Assembly: GCA_020055645.1 (NCBI GenBank)
Contig: CM034546.1
Coordinates: 83,514,001 to 83,578,000 of the forward strand
Source: Tomocerus qinae
Lineage: Eukaryota; Arthropoda; Collembola; Entomobryomorpha; Tomoceridae
Length of the DNA stretch: 64,000 bases
Direction of reading: 5' to 3'
Below the pieces are notes generated by a model. It saw only the letters and a list, made by a program, of their open reading frames with translations. It searched no databases and was not told where the DNA came from. Every line of letters starts with the position of its first letter. Within the stretch, counting starts at the first letter, position 1. Below are positions 35,996-48,533 of this stretch, one piece after another. The position numbers and the translations under genes are program-made.

Positions 35996-36691
35996 TACAC
36001 ATAGAATCATTCATATCAATCCTTTACAACCTATCCCTCCCAGTCTGAAACCTCATGGTTCGGTACCGCTAGCGGTACAAAGCTATCCCTCCCAGTCTAG
36101 TCGGAGAGGGACATTATATCCCTCCCAGACTACTACACATATATACAATCTAGGTTATAGTATATGGTAAAGGTATGGGGCACAGTGACCAAAACAAATC
36201 TATCTCCAATCCAACTGACAATTGTATTAGAAGAGCAGGATGAATGTTATAATAAACAAGAGTAGATATGAAAGCGTAAAGTTAAATTTAACTTAGAATG
36301 GTTATTCCCCGAAAAACTCTTATAGTATCTCTTTTATAAACCAAATTTTGAATCGAGAATGTCCTGATTACTTTCTACAACAGTTAAAGAATCAATCAAG
36401 TATACAGTATACATCATAACAAAGCAACGAGCAAAGACATGGCAAGTACAGTAATTGTTGACTCCTTGACTCTCTGACTTATTTGTATTGTTATGCATGA
36501 GATGAATTAATTTGTCTGACGTGGTCAGTTTTCCGGCCGTAACCGGATATGCAGATAGAAAAGGGAAACGTTTTCTCTGAAGTGACAACCCAAACTTAGC
36601 CTTCGTTGTCGTTAGCCAACCGATCCCTTTATGGTTGACACAACTTTATTGAGTTTCACTTGTAACAACTCACCCACTAACATAGACTAAC

Positions 36692-38015
36692 CCAAGAAGC
36701 ATAAATTGTAGTCATAGTGCTGTATAAGGAGAGTCCAGTAGCGAATTTTGCTATATAGATTTCTGAAGATTTATCAGGGATTTTTTCTGAGAAAAGTCCT
36801 GTAGAGACCCCAGCGGTCTCCTCGGCTCTTCACTTAACTAATCTACGGTGTGCTCTGCCACGGACGGAATGGATTTGGGCAAGAGCAACGAGAACTGCGA
36901 TCGAGCAGTTCAGTGTTGTTGGAGTAGCGGAGCGGAACAGGAGCAAGTTGGGAAGAAGCGACGAGGACACTTAAACCTCTACTAATTACTTGTATCACTT
37001 CAATTGGTTCACTATCTAATTTAATTGGTTGTCAATAAAATCTGCACATCTTCAATTACCTACATCTACTTGTGGTTCTAGGTCATTTTGGCAAAAAATT
37101 TTTTTTGAAAAGTCGGATAATTTGGCAAAACGTTGTGGATAATTTGGCAAAAAAGCGGATAATTTGGCAAAATGTGTTATTTCTGTCCAAGTTACATTTA
37201 TTATAGCTTTACAGGTCAATAAAAACAAACATTATCATTATCAAGTCATAAATAATCATAATCACGTAGTCAATTAGGCAGAAGTAATGAGTATCTTTTG
37301 AATATCATTAATAAGTCATATAAATTAATTACACAATGTGTAAATTAAGTAAAAACTCCTTCGTATTCAATTAACGATGCAGTACAAATATATCTTTGGG
37401 TACAGTACCAATATTTCTTATGTCCACATGCAAGTGTTTCGCAAACAGAATATCCATTACGAGCCACCTTAAACGTTACTTTAGTCAGGGTTTGGGGAAC
37501 GTACTTTAATGTTGACTCAGCCATTCCTCAGAAGAAACTGAGAGGTGAGTGATAAAGGAGTGATACAAATTAGAATGTATTAACATGGACAACCATCTCA
37601 TTAAGTACTGAACCCAGAATAAAACATCTTATATGTCCTGCAGCGTCTTAAACATTACTTAAACCGACTTTTGCCAAATTATCCGACTCGTTTTGCCAAA
37701 TTATCCACAGTGGTCAATTTGAAAAAAATATTTTTTTGCCAAAATGGCTTTTGCCAAATTGACCTACCACCCTAAAGGCATAACCCATAACACGTCGGTC
37801 TCTTACCTCTACCTTTGCTATAATGCTTCAACACTGATTATCCCACTCCAGTATCAAAGTAATCGTTCTGCATTTATTCCATTTTCAACAACATAGCAAC
37901 CACTCAAAGTTGATATTTGGGGATAAAATTAGTGAAAAATGTCCCTTATAAATTATCAAAATCCCTTACGGGAAATTCTGTATTGGACCCTCCTTATACA
38001 GTTTATGCTTCTTGG
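36692..38015. mobile_element. Larger relative of the 8.3-kb TIR element
   Basis: ccaagaagcataaa at the left and tttatgcttcttgg at the right are inverted. Further in, tataaggagagtcc/ggaccctccttata and the cccgtaaggg-type region match the MITE at 8320-8627, as does the gttgctatg.tgttg block. Another TIR element is nested at 37078-37767. No coding capacity and no clear duplication. Confidence 0.6.
37078..37767. mobile_element. TIR element built of ataatttggcaaaa repeats
   Basis: taggtcattttggcaaaa at the left is mirrored by ttttgccaaattgaccta at the right. Each end carries several ggataatttggcaaaa subrepeats. The interior (37170-37640) is AT-rich with no gene. Confidence 0.6.
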
Positions 38016-38447
38016 CAAGGAACAAGACGAAGACCAGCGTAGGCTTCTATACGTCTCCCAAGTATATCTCTCATCAAGAGTTCCTTGCTGTTGCTACAAG
38101 GTACGCAGCCGTTTTGCTATTGGTCGGACCCAGCCGCTCTCTCTCTTTGGCTCTCGTATGTACCCACGTGTATTCAAGTACGTTAAGTGTGGACCATTTC
38201 TCTTATGGAAGCTGGTCTTCTATAGTGAAGCTCCAGCTTCACAGCCACCATCGGTATTCTATGCTTCTTGGACTAACCAATGGAAAAATTTGCTGGTGAA
38301 AGTTTAATCTATGATCCACTAATCCACCTCAACTCCTTCCTCTCTTTCGCCTGAAACTTTAACTTCTACGCACGGACTACCAGCTGCATCATAATAAGAA
38401 TCAAGGTATTTTATATGCCATAGTTACCTTAAATGCCATAGTCATCA
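38016..38447. other. Spacer before the Helitron
   Basis: Overlapping short frames are open here, but no recognisable domain, signal peptide or splice pattern is seen. Confidence 0.3.
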
Positions 38448-38495
38448 TCTATACTGTATTATAATTTCCAGGAGTGTGTATGTATGTGTGTGTGT

Positions 38496-38925
38496 TTCCC
38501 TATGTTGACACTTCTAAAAGCAGTAAAACCCTATGTTGATACTTCTAGAAGCAGTAAAACCCAATGTTGACACTTCCAGATTCAGTAAAACCCTATGTTG
38601 ATACTTCTAAAAGCAGTAAAACCCTATGTTGACACTTCCAGATGCAGTAAAAGCCTATGTTGACACTGCCAGATGCAGTAAAACCCTATGTTGACACTTC
38701 CAGATGCAGTAAAACCCTATGTTGACACTTCCAGATGCAGTAAAACCCTATGTTGACACTTCCAGATGCAGTAAAACCCTATGTTGACACTTCCAGATGC
38801 AGTAAAACCCTATGTTGACACTTCCAGATGCAGTAAAACCCTATGTTGACACTTCCAGATGCAGTAAAACCCTATGTTGACACTTCCAGATGCAGTAAAA
38901 CCCTATGTTGACACTTCTAGAAGGT
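38496..38925. repeat. 31-bp minisatellite, about 14 copies
   Basis: Units of ccctatgttgacacttccag plus atgcagtaaaa, nearly identical. Lies at the same place in Helitron 1 as the 21-bp array does in Helitron 2. Confidence 0.9.
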
Positions 38926-39097
38926 ATTTCTATAAGAAGAGGACGGGGAGCTAGAGACTTCATGTCGATGAAACAATTATGTTTTTTGGAAAGGGGCATG
39001 GAGGTGAAAGCTACATGTCGATGAAAAATTTGTTATTTGGGAAGGAGCGGTTAGATGGAGGTTACATGTCGGTGAAAAAGTTGTTATTTGGGAGCAG

Positions 39098-39105
39098 GGC
39101 CGCCC
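39098..39105. repeat. 8-bp target duplication, left copy
   Basis: tttgggag, identical to 57999-58006, directly outside the inverted end of the 18.9-kb insertion. Confidence 0.85.
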
Positions 39106-39479
39106 CAAGGGTCTTTGTCACCCCGGGCAAAATAAAAAAAGCCGCCCTTTGAGATACATTTTAAAGTCGATCTTATTAATGCCATTATCAATATAAAAAT
39201 GTATCAAATAATGATTTGAAAATTAATTATAACCGGTAAAATCAATAAGTATATTCAAGCCCTTGGATTATCAGTGTAATGCCACTGACAAGCTAGAACG
39301 TATACAGAACTGTGATTCGGAGGGGGCTAAGATTTCCAATAGATATTTTAATCCTTATAAATAAACGGCTAAAGTCTAATTCCGTAGGTTTGTATGAGGG
39401 AAAGAAAATCCTTTAAAAACAATGTATTTCATAAACTGTTCCGTTACATTCCTGTCAGGAATTCCAAATAGCTTTAAGA

Positions 39480-39895
39480 GCTGCCAGCATTAGGAAGCTG
39501 CCAGCATTAGGAAAGCTGCCAGCAGTAGAAAGCGGCCAGCATTAGCAAGCTGCCAGCATTAGAAAGCTGCCATCATTAGGAAGCTGCCAGCATTAGGAAA
39601 GCTGCCAGCATTAGAAAGCTGCCAGCATTAGCAAGCTGCCAGCATTAGCAAGCTGCCAGCATTAGAAAGCTGCCAGCATTAGAAAGCTGCCAGCATTAGA
39701 AAGCTGCCAGCATTAGAAAGCTGCCAGCATTAGTAAGCTGCCAGCATTAGAAAGCTGCCAGCATTAGGAAGCTGCCAGCATTAGAAAGCTGCCAGCATTA
39801 GAAAGCTACCAGCATTAGGAAGCTGCCAGCATTAGGAAGCTGCCAGCATTAGGAAGCTGCCAGCATTAGCATTCATCCAGCATTAGCATTCATCC
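39480..39895. repeat. 17-bp minisatellite in the left arm
   Basis: About 24 units of gctgccagcattagaaa with gg/gc variants. The inverted counterpart is 54540-54900. Both are followed by the palindromic ggggtacat/atgtacccc-type block and tacca-tcctgccagcattg units. Confidence 0.85.
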
Positions 39896-40574
39896 AGCAT
39901 TACCGTGTAGGAAGGAATAGAGGAGTTTAACAGCGTACCCCATTGCATGTGCATTGGGGTACATTGCTAAACTACTCTATTCCTGCCAGCATTGTACCAT
40001 CCTGCCAGCATTGTACCATCCTGCCAGCATTGTTAAATCCTGCAAGCATTGTAACATCCTGCTAGCTTTGTACAAATGCAGGCAGCATTAGCGTGAATGA
40101 ATACTGTATTATGACTGGGTACATATGTTTGTCTGTTTGTCCACCCCTCAAGAAACATTGGAATTTCTATTAATATCTGGGCTAGTGTAATAAAGACCAT
40201 TAGTAGTTACTCAAAATGTTACGTTTGTTTAGTCCACCTGCACATATTCAGCAACGGAACTTGACCACAGTTTTGGATATGAATTCATAGTACTTCTGAA
40301 TAAATGCACTAAATAAAATTCAATTATTTATTGTCTGACGTAAGACAGTAACTCTAACAATAATATTTTTAGATTATATACTATAATATTTAACTTATAT
40401 ACTATACCTATGCTTTATATATACTCATATACCTATATACTTATACTCATATACCTATATATTTAATATATACTAATAAATCTATATACTTAATATATAC
40501 TAATATACCTATATACTTAATATATACTCATATCTATACTATATTATAATTTACAAGTGTAACATTTTATGTAT

Positions 40575-43500
40575 GTCCGTGTTGAATCCCTATTAGAGCA
40601 TGTTGAATCCCTATTAGAGCATGTTGAATCCCTATTAGAGCATGTTGAATCCCTATTAGAGCATGTTGAATCCCTATTAGAGCATGTTGAATCCCTATTA
40701 GAGCATGTTGAATCCCTATTAGAGCATGTTGAATCCCTATTAGAGCATGTTGAATCCCTATTAGAGCATGTTGAATCCCTATTAGAGCATGTTGAATCCC
40801 TATTAGAGCATGTTGAATCCCTATTAGAGCATGTTGAATCCCTATTAGAGCATGTTGAATCCCTATTAGAGCATGTTGAATCCCTATTAGAGCATGTTGA
40901 ATCCCTATTAGAGCATGTTGAATCCCTATTAGAGCATGTTGAATCCCTATTAGAGCATGTTGAATCCCTATTAGAGCATGTTGAATCCCTATTAGAGCAT
41001 GTTGAATCCCTATTAGAGCATGTTGAATCCCTATTAGAGCATGTTGAATCCCTATTAGAGCATGTTGAATCCCTATTAGAGCATGTTGAATCCCTATTAG
41101 AGCATGTTGAATCCCTATTAGAGCATGTTGAATCCCTATTAGAGCATGTTGAATCCCTATTAGAGCATGTTGAATCCCTATTAGAGCATGTTGAATCCCT
41201 ATTAGAGCATGTTGAATCCCTATTAGAGCATGTTGAATCCCTATTAGAGCATGTTGAATCCCTATTAGAGCATGTTGAATCCCTATTAGAGCATGTTGAA
41301 TCCCTATTAGAGCATGTTGAATCCCTATTAGAGCATGTTGAATCCCTATTAGAGCATGTTGAATCCCTATTAGAGCATGTTGAATCCCTATTAGAGCATG
41401 TTGAATCCCTATTAGAGCATGTTGAATCCCTATTAGAGCATGTTGAATCCCTATTAGAGCATGTTGAATCCCTATTAGAGCATGTTGAATCCCTATTAGA
41501 GCATGTTGAATCCCTATTAGAGCATGTTGAATCCCTATTAGAGCATGTTGAATCCCTATTAGAGCATGTTGAATCCCTATTAGAGCATGTTGAATCCCTA
41601 TTAGAGCATGTTGAATCCCTATTAGAGCATGTTGAATCCCTATTAGAGCATGTTGAATCCCTATTAGAGCATGTTGAATCCCTATTAGAGCATGTTGAAT
41701 CCCTATTAGAGCATGTTGAATCCCTATTAGAGCATGTTGAATCCCTATTAGAGCATGTTGAATCCCTATTAGAGCATGTTGAATCCCTATTAGAGCATGT
41801 TGAATCCCTATTAGAGCATGTTGAATCCCTATTAGAGCATGTTGAATCCCTATTAGAGCATGTTGAATCCCTATTAGAGCATGTTGAATCCCTATTAGAG
41901 CATGTTGAATCCCTATTAGAGCATGTTGAATCCCTATTAGAGCATGTTGAATCCCTATTAGAGCATGTTGAATCCCTATTAGAGCATGTTGAATCCCTAT
42001 TAGAGCATGTTGAATCCCTATTAGAGCATGTTGAATCCCTATTAGAGCATGTTGAATCCCTATTAGAGCATGTTGAATCCCTATTAGAGCATGTTGAATC
42101 CCTATTAGAGCATGTTGAATCCCTATTAGAGCATGTTGAATCCCTATTAGAGCATGTTGAATCCCTATTAGAGCATGTTGAATCCCTATTAGAGCATGTT
42201 GAATCCCTATTAGAGCATGTTGAATCCCTATTAGAGCATGTTGAATCCCTATTAGAGCATGTTGAATCCCTATTAGAGCATGTTGAATCCCTATTAGAGC
42301 ATGTTGAATCCCTATTAGAGCATGTTGAATCCCTATTAGAGCATGTTGAATCCCTATTAGAGCATGTTGAATCCCTATTAGAGCATGTTGAATCCCTATT
42401 AGAGCATGTTGAATCCCTATTAGAGCATGTTGAATCCCTATTAGAGCATGTTGAATCCCTATTAGAGCATGTTGAATCCCTATTAGAGCATGTTGAATCC
42501 CTATTAGAGCATGTTGAATCCCTATTAGAGCATGTTGAATCCCTATTAGAGCATGTTGAATCCCTATTAGAGCATGTTGAATCCCTATTAGAGCATGTTG
42601 AATCCCTATTAGAGCATGTTGAATCCCTATTAGAGCATGTTGAATCCCTATTAGAGCATGTTGAATCCCTATTAGAGCATGTTGAATCCCTATTAGAGCA
42701 TGTTGAATCCCTATTAGAGCATGTTGAATCCCTATTAGAGCATGTTGAATCCCTATTAGAGCATGTTGAATCCCTATTAGAGCATGTTGAATCCCTATTA
42801 GAGCATGTTGAATCCCTATTAGAGCATGTTGAATCCCTATTAGAGCATGTTGAATCCCTATTAGAGCATGTTGAATCCCTATTAGAGCATGTTGAATCCC
42901 TATTAGAGCATGTTGAATCCCTATTAGAGCATGTTGAATCCCTATTAGAGCATGTTGAATCCCTATTAGAGCATGTTGAATCCCTATTAGAGCATGTTGA
43001 ATCCCTATTAGAGCATGTTGAATCCCTATTAGAGCATGTTGAATCCCTATTAGAGCATGTTGAATCCCTATTAGAGCATGTTGAATCCCTATTAGAGCAT
43101 GTTGAATCCCTATTAGAGCATGTTGAATCCCTATTAGAGCATGTTGAATCCCTATTAGAGCATGTTGAATCCCTATTAGAGCATGTTGAATCCCTATTAG
43201 AGCATGTTGAATCCCTATTAGAGCATGTTGAATCCCTATTAGAGCATGTTGAATCCCTATTAGAGCATGTTGAATCCCTATTAGAGCATGTTGAATCCCT
43301 ATTAGAGCATGTTGAATCCCTATTAGAGCATGTTGAATCCCTATTAGAGCATGTTGAATCCCTATTAGAGCATGTTGAATCCCTATTAGAGCATGTTGAA
43401 TCCCTATTAGAGCATGTTGAATCCCTATTAGAGCATGTTGAATCCCTATTAGAGCATGTTGAATCCCTATTAGAGCATGTTGAATCCCTATTAGAGCATG

Positions 43501-44312
43501 TTGAATCCCTATTAGAGCATGTTGAATCCCTATTAGAGCATGTTGAATCCCTATTAGAGCATGTTGAATCCCTATTAGAGCATGTTGAATCCCTATTAGA
43601 GCATGTTGAATCCCTATTAGAGCATGTTGAATCCCTATTAGAGCATGTTGAATCCCTATTAGAGCATGTTGAATCCCTATTAGAGCATGTTGAATCCCTA
43701 TTAGAGCATGTTGAATCCCTATTAGAGCATGTTGAATCCCTATTAGAGCATGTTGAATCCCTATTAGAGCATGTTGAATCCCTATTAGAGCATGTTGAAT
43801 CCCTATTAGAGCATGTTGAATCCCTATTAGAGCATGTTGAATCCCTATTAGAGCATGTTGAATCCCTATTAGAGCATGTTGAATCCCTATTAGAGCATGT
43901 TGAATCCCTATTAGAGCATGTTGAATCCCTATTAGAGCATGTTGAATCCCTATTAGAGCATGTTGAATCCCTATTAGAGCATGTTGAATCCCTATTAGAG
44001 CATGTTGAATCCCTATTAGAGCATGTTGAATCCCTATTAGAGCATGTTGAATCCCTATTAGAGCATGTTGAATCCCTATTAGAGCATGTTGAATCCCTAT
44101 TAGAGCATGTTGAATCCCTATTAGAGCATGTTGAATCCCTATTAGAGCATGTTGAATCCCTATTAGAGCATGTTGAATCCCTATTAGAGCATGTTGAATC
44201 TCTATTAGAGCATGTTGAATCCCTATTAGAGCATGTTGAATCCCTATTAGAGCATGTTGAATCCCTATTAGAGCATGTTGAATCCCTATTAGAGCATGTT
44301 GAATCCCTATTG
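40575..44312. repeat. 21-bp satellite, about 178 copies
   Basis: Head-to-tail copies of a 21-bp unit (gttgaatccctattagag plus cat). Only one variant unit was noticed (c to t near 44200). The length is a multiple of three and no frame stop occurs, so frames over 1,270 codons long are open on both strands (V-E-S-L-L-E-H on plus, N-R-D-S-T-C-S on minus). These are consequences of the repeat and not proteins. Confidence 0.95.
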
Positions 44313-44319
44313 GGAGCTG

Positions 44320-45660
44320 TAAGGAAGGAGGAAGAGACTCCGTGTCGAGAAAAAAGATATATTTTTTTGGACAGTGATAGATCGGGGAAGTAGGGACTAC
44401 ATGTCATTTTGTTAGGAAATGGGAGGAGGCGGGGAAGTGGAACCTACATGACGTGGAAAGCATATTTTATTTGGGGAGGAAGTGAGAAGATGGTTACAAC
44501 ATGCCAATGAAAACAATATATAATATTTCCGGAAAGATTACCCAGAAATTTGGTCAAGCGGGGGCGCAACAAAAGTAATCCAAAAGGGTTTTTTTTTCAA
44601 TTTTTAGCCATCTTTGCAAAAAAATTACATTACTTTGGTCGCGTTACCCGCTTTACCAAAATTATCGATACGTGCTTGGAGTTGGAGACTGCATGTTGAT
44701 AAAATAAATACGTGATTTGGGAAGGGGCAGGGAGTTTGAGACTATATGGTGAAATAATTATGATGTTTGTGAAGGGGCGGGGAGTTAGAGAATACAAGTT
44801 GATGAAAATTTGTTATTTGGGGAGGGGCGTGGAAGCTACATGTCGGTAAAAAAGTTGTTATTTGGGGCGGGGTGATGGAGACTACATGCCGTTGAATCAA
44901 TTGCTATTTGGGAAGGGACGGGTAGTTGGAGGTTACATGTCGGTGAAAAAGTTGTTATTTGGGAGGAGACGGGAAGGTGGAAACTACATGTCGATGTAAC
45001 AATGATGTTATTAGGGTAGCGGCGGGGACAAAAAATTTTTTAATTGGGAAGGGGTTACGAGGTAGAGACTACGTGTCGAGGAAAAATTAATTGTCATTTG
45101 GGAAGGGGAGTGGAGGTGGAGGCTACATGTCGATGTAACAATGATGTTATTTAGGTAGTGGCGGGGAGAAATATTTTTTTAATTGGGAAGGGGTTACGAG
45201 TTAGAGACTACATGTCGATAGAAAAATTATCATTTGGGAAGGGATGTGGAGGCTACATGTCGCTGAAAAATTGTAGTTTTAGAAGGGGCGGGGTGGTGGA
45301 GACTACATGTCGATGAAAAATTTGCTATTTGGGAGGGGGTGGAAAGGTGGGGACTAAATGTCGCTGAAACAATTGTTATTTGGGAAGGGGCTTGGAGATG
45401 GAGGTTTCATATCCACGAAACAATTATGTTATTTGGGAAGGGGCGGGGAGGTGGAGATTAAATGTCGTTGAAAAATTTGTTATTTTGGAGGGGGCGGGAA
45501 GGTGTAGACTATAATATGTCGCTGAAACAATTGTTATTTGGAAAGGGGCTGGGTGGTGGAGTTTTCATGTCGGTGAAAAAGTTGTTATTTAGGAAGGGAC
45601 GGGTAGGTGGAGTTTTCATGTCGGTGAAAAAGTAGGTGTATAAGGAGGTGGAGGGTAGGT
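44320..45660. repeat. Degenerate repeat of about 55-65 bp in Helitron 2
   Basis: Diverged units with gactacatgtcgatgaaa, then ttgttatttgggaaggggcgg. About 20 units. The same unit is present at 38940-39105 and 58000-58025 in Helitron 1. Confidence 0.8.
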
Positions 45661-45851
45661 GGAGACTACTAAATGATTATGAATTGGCCGAGGTTGTATT
45701 GGAAACTGTGGTATGAAATATCAGGGCACTTGAGCTTGGGATTAGTTATACTAGAATCTTTAATTTTGCTTTATGTGAAACAGAGTCCTGTCGTAGGATG
45801 GGCTAACCAGCTAGTACCTATATATTTAATATATACTCATATACCTATATA

Positions 45852-46989
45852 CAGGCTGTCTGATAAATACTTGAAAGTGTTCTAAGCCCTGTAACTCCTG
45901 AACAGAGGCTGCTATGAAAATGAGATAACCACCATAGGAAAGACAATCGTATTTTCAACAAAATGGCCTATAATAATAATTTTTTTAAACCTTCGTTACA
46001 CACATTAAAAATGGGAAAGTCAAAGGCCAATTTCCCTTGTTAAAAATCTCAAATAAACACAAAATTACTTATTTAATTCGCTTCCGTCTTCTGTGATTTT
46101 GGTAACGATTTTTCAACCGAATTGCGATTGAATAAAATGCAGATTGAAGCCATTAAAAACCTGTTGAAATGACATTCTTGGGTTTCAAAGACCACCATTT
46201 AGACTAAGTTGTTGAGTAAAAGTTTGTTAAAGTCACTTGACAAAGCAACAATAATAACTGCACAAATTTTAACAAAGCTGTAAAAACTACTAAAAGTGCT
46301 GGGCCGTTCCAGTCGTTCCTCTAGACACTAGTCCATCGTTTAGGATTCTGATTTACAGTTAAAATTATTTGTCTTGAAGGGCAGCTCTCAGACCAAGTGT
46401 TCTTTTTTCAGAAAATTCTGCATCTCTTAAATGTTGCATTAGTTCATTACCTTTAAATAATGATCATTGGAACCCAATCGGGCTAGCTCAGAAAAATCCA
46501 AAAGGAAATTCATTCTGCATCAGCTACAGACTGATGTAAACAATTTATTAAAGACCTGAGACGTTTGGTTTCCTTCGGACGATAAAATGTCTTTAATTTC
46601 GCTCTTTCAATTTGCCAATGTGGTGTTTAAAGTCTTAATTTTTTCTAAACGTCTAATGTCTAAACCAAGAGGGGTAAAATAGTTTTATAACTATTTTCGT
46701 ACTCTTTTGAATGTTATCTATCACTTTTCATTATCATCGGAAGCTTAAGTTACTATTCCTAAAAGTGTCACCGTTCCAATTATGTCAAGTATACACACAA
46801 TTATAGGCTATTTTGATATTTTTTTGTCGAAATGCTGACCCTGTAATAAGAGTCACCAAAATTATTATTATAACCCATTTTGTTGAAAATACGATTGTCT
46901 TTTCAATGGTGGTTATCTCATTTTCATAGCAGCCTCTGTTCAGGAGTTATAGGACTTAGAACACTTTCATGTAATTATCAGACACCCGG
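45852..46989. mobile_element. Mariner-like nonautonomous element with about 140-bp TIRs
   Basis: Begins caggctgtctgataaatac and ends ...ttatcagacacccgg, flanked by TA. The arms share the block with gttcaggagtta/taactcctgaac, gcagcctctg and aaaatacgattgtctt. No transposase frame over 60 codons. It is inserted in the tatactcatatacc array next to Helitron 2. Confidence 0.7.
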
Positions 46990-47508
46990 TACTTAATATA
47001 TACTCATATACCTATATACTTAATACATACTCATATACCTATATACTTAACATACTCAGAAAAGAGAAAAGAATACAGGGGGCTAAAATTTAATTTCCTT
47101 ATTACTAAAATGAATTTCCAATTGCCAAGAAAATTGTAATGCTTTATAATGTCTTTTAACATAGGTAATTAAAATTTTGTTAGCCATGGATCACTATTTA
47201 CCATTATGTTAAGTTATGGTCGCCATTACCACATAACACAACTCAATTCACACACCACTTTCATTTTTGTCAACAGCAATTTCCCTTTTTGTCAACACCA
47301 CTTCTATAGAGGTTTATTTCTGGCATATTAAATAAATAGTCAAATAAATATGAGGTAATAATCAAATAAGCACTTGGAAAATGTTCTGTTCACAATAAAT
47401 AGTTAAATAACCAGATGTTAAATATGTTCAAATCTATAATCTATCTATAAGTTGAAATGTTTGACAGCAGATAATGATGGGTGACCAGTATACCGCGAAG
47501 ATATGTGG

Positions 47509-47761
47509 CAAAGAAGATGTAATTTTTGGTGGGTTGTCGCTTCGCTTACTCTAAGAATGCTATAAACGTATTATCCCCATGGTGCAGTTTATATTATACC
47601 CACGTGTTTTTACTCACTACAAATAGCCAAGGGTAACAACCAGTAGCCAAGGGTAACGCTAATTCTAAACCAACAAGGAAGAAGTTTGGTAAATTGGTAG
47701 TTGCAGCTATATGTCAATAGCAATAGCAGTCTTATTGTACAAAGACATGTTTTAGTCTATG
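47509..47761. mobile_element. 253-bp insertion in the left arm, empty in the right arm
   Basis: gatatgtgg is present at 47500-47508 and 47762-47770, while the inverted arm near 53800 has a single copy with no insert. So this is a 253-bp insertion with a 9-bp duplication made after the arms were formed. No TIR is obvious; type unknown. Confidence 0.65.
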
Positions 47762-47814
47762 GATATGTGGTATCCATAGGGAGATCAAAGGATATCAGTA
47801 TCTAGGTATACAAA

Positions 47815-47847
47815 AATGACCCGTAAATAGTAACGGGATGACAGCTA
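47815..47847 (+). other. Helitron-type 3' end within the arm
   Basis: cccgt...acggg forms a short hairpin 8 bp before CTAG|T, the standard 3' signature of Helitrons. The same block is inverted at 53719-53752 in the right arm, so it was part of the arm before duplication. The matching 5' end was not located. Confidence 0.45.
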
Positions 47848-48180
47848 GTATTTACTTGATAGTGATGGCTATACTATAATATGCCTTTGTACTACAGTAA
47901 TACCAATTCGCGGGAATGCGTAAATCTGTGGTCATCATTTATCTTGGTCATCGTCAGTATTCATAGTAACATCAGAAATCTATTTAATCAGTTAAAGGTG
48001 ATTTATCAATTAGTTTGTTTGAAAAAATATTGGAAATAGCAAATTTTTGAATAATGTGACTTAAGATTGAAGTCAGTAGCTAACGTTTATTAGATTCGTA
48101 ATAACTATATTTATATCTGAGTTTTGAAATTCTCTATTACAGCTCAAAACTATCATTAGTACACAGAATCGAAAAACTAT

Positions 48181-48196
48181 TGAATGACGTCATTCA
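48181..48196. promoter_or_regulatory. CRE-like palindrome, left arm
   Basis: TGAATGACGTCATTCA, a perfect 16-bp palindrome around the TGACGTCA core bound by CREB/ATF bZIP proteins. It lies 45 bp before the ATG of the arm copy of integrase exon 1 (48242). Confidence 0.6.
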
Positions 48197-48241
48197 TTCA
48201 GTATATTAAATGACACTATATTTTCTCAAGTCAGCAGAACG

Positions 48242-48386
48242 ATGGATGCGAGTTTTAAAGACGAAGTTCATCAAACCCTTAATAACTGTCAAATGGTATT
48301 GCAGCAAGAGATAACTTGTGATTCGCTTTGCTATACCATATCCAAACTAGAATTAATTCTGGAGGCGATACACCGACATGCAGATC
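48242..48386 (+). pseudogene. Partial copy of integrase exon 1 in the left arm
   Basis: Reads M-D-A-S-F-K-D-E-V and stays in step with the right-arm gene for about 48 codons with a few substitutions, up to the end of the arm (agatc). The frame then runs into unrelated core sequence and stops at 48472. It shows that the arm contains the promoter and first part of the integrase gene. Probably nonfunctional. Confidence 0.7.
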
Positions 48387-48533
48387 ATCATTACAATGAA
48401 TTTAATACTTCTATTTTCAATTTCCTCTTAATAGTAATTGTTAATTTCCATAACAATATTTACAAAATTTGATTTAATTAAGTAATTTATTTTTTCAAGC
48501 TATCATGGTACACGTTTTTCCCTTTTGATTCGC

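Larger units (their letters stand above)
33871..36137. mobile_element. Foldback element with about 320-bp arms, itself hit twice
   Basis: The left arm (33871-34190) starts gtagtagactgggagg. The right arm (34555-36137) ends cctcccagactactac and is interrupted by two insertions: a near-perfect palindrome (34742-34875) and a mariner-like element (34892-35995). Removing them leaves sequence matching the left arm, so the order of events is clear. cata on both outer edges may be a 4-bp duplication. The middle carries a short Cys-rich frame. Confidence 0.7.
33600..36290 (+). pseudogene. LINE RT C-terminal fragment, split by a foldback element
   Basis: 33600-33870 reads L-N-L-S-K-I-K-M-L-L-V-G-T, then a G-x-x-F-D-Q-T-W block and L-I-T-L-Y-N-A-Y-V, the region after the RT active site in Jockey/CR1-like LINEs. 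After the inserted foldback (33871-36137) it continues with S-R-L and V-W-G-T (about 36150-36190). No flanking endonuclease or active-site part is present. It contains stops and is a dead fragment. Confidence 0.55.
40533..45814 (+). mobile_element. Helitron-like element 2 with giant satellite
   Basis: Starts TCTATACTATATTATAATTT after A (40532) and ends ccagCTAG before T (45815), the A|T insertion rule of Helitrons. Removing it restores an unbroken tatactcatatacctatat tandem array, which proves the boundaries. The inside has the 21-bp satellite (40575-44312), units of about 60 bp with ctacatgtcgatgaaa (44320-45660), and the same tail as Helitron 1 (aattggccgaggttgtat). No Rep/helicase gene. 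It sits in the left arm of the long-TIR element. Confidence 0.7.

Noticed and set aside
37939-38307. Frame of 122 codons as a host gene
   Set aside because: It starts inside a TIR element and has no domain, signal or splice support; an overlapping frame is equally open.
38496-38925. Possible CRISPR array
   Set aside because: The repeats are head to tail with no unique spacers and the DNA is clearly eukaryotic. The same holds for all other arrays in the window.
40544-44407. Two overlapping frames of about 1,280 codons on opposite strands
   Set aside because: Both are translations of the 21-bp satellite and exist only because the unit is a multiple of three without stops.
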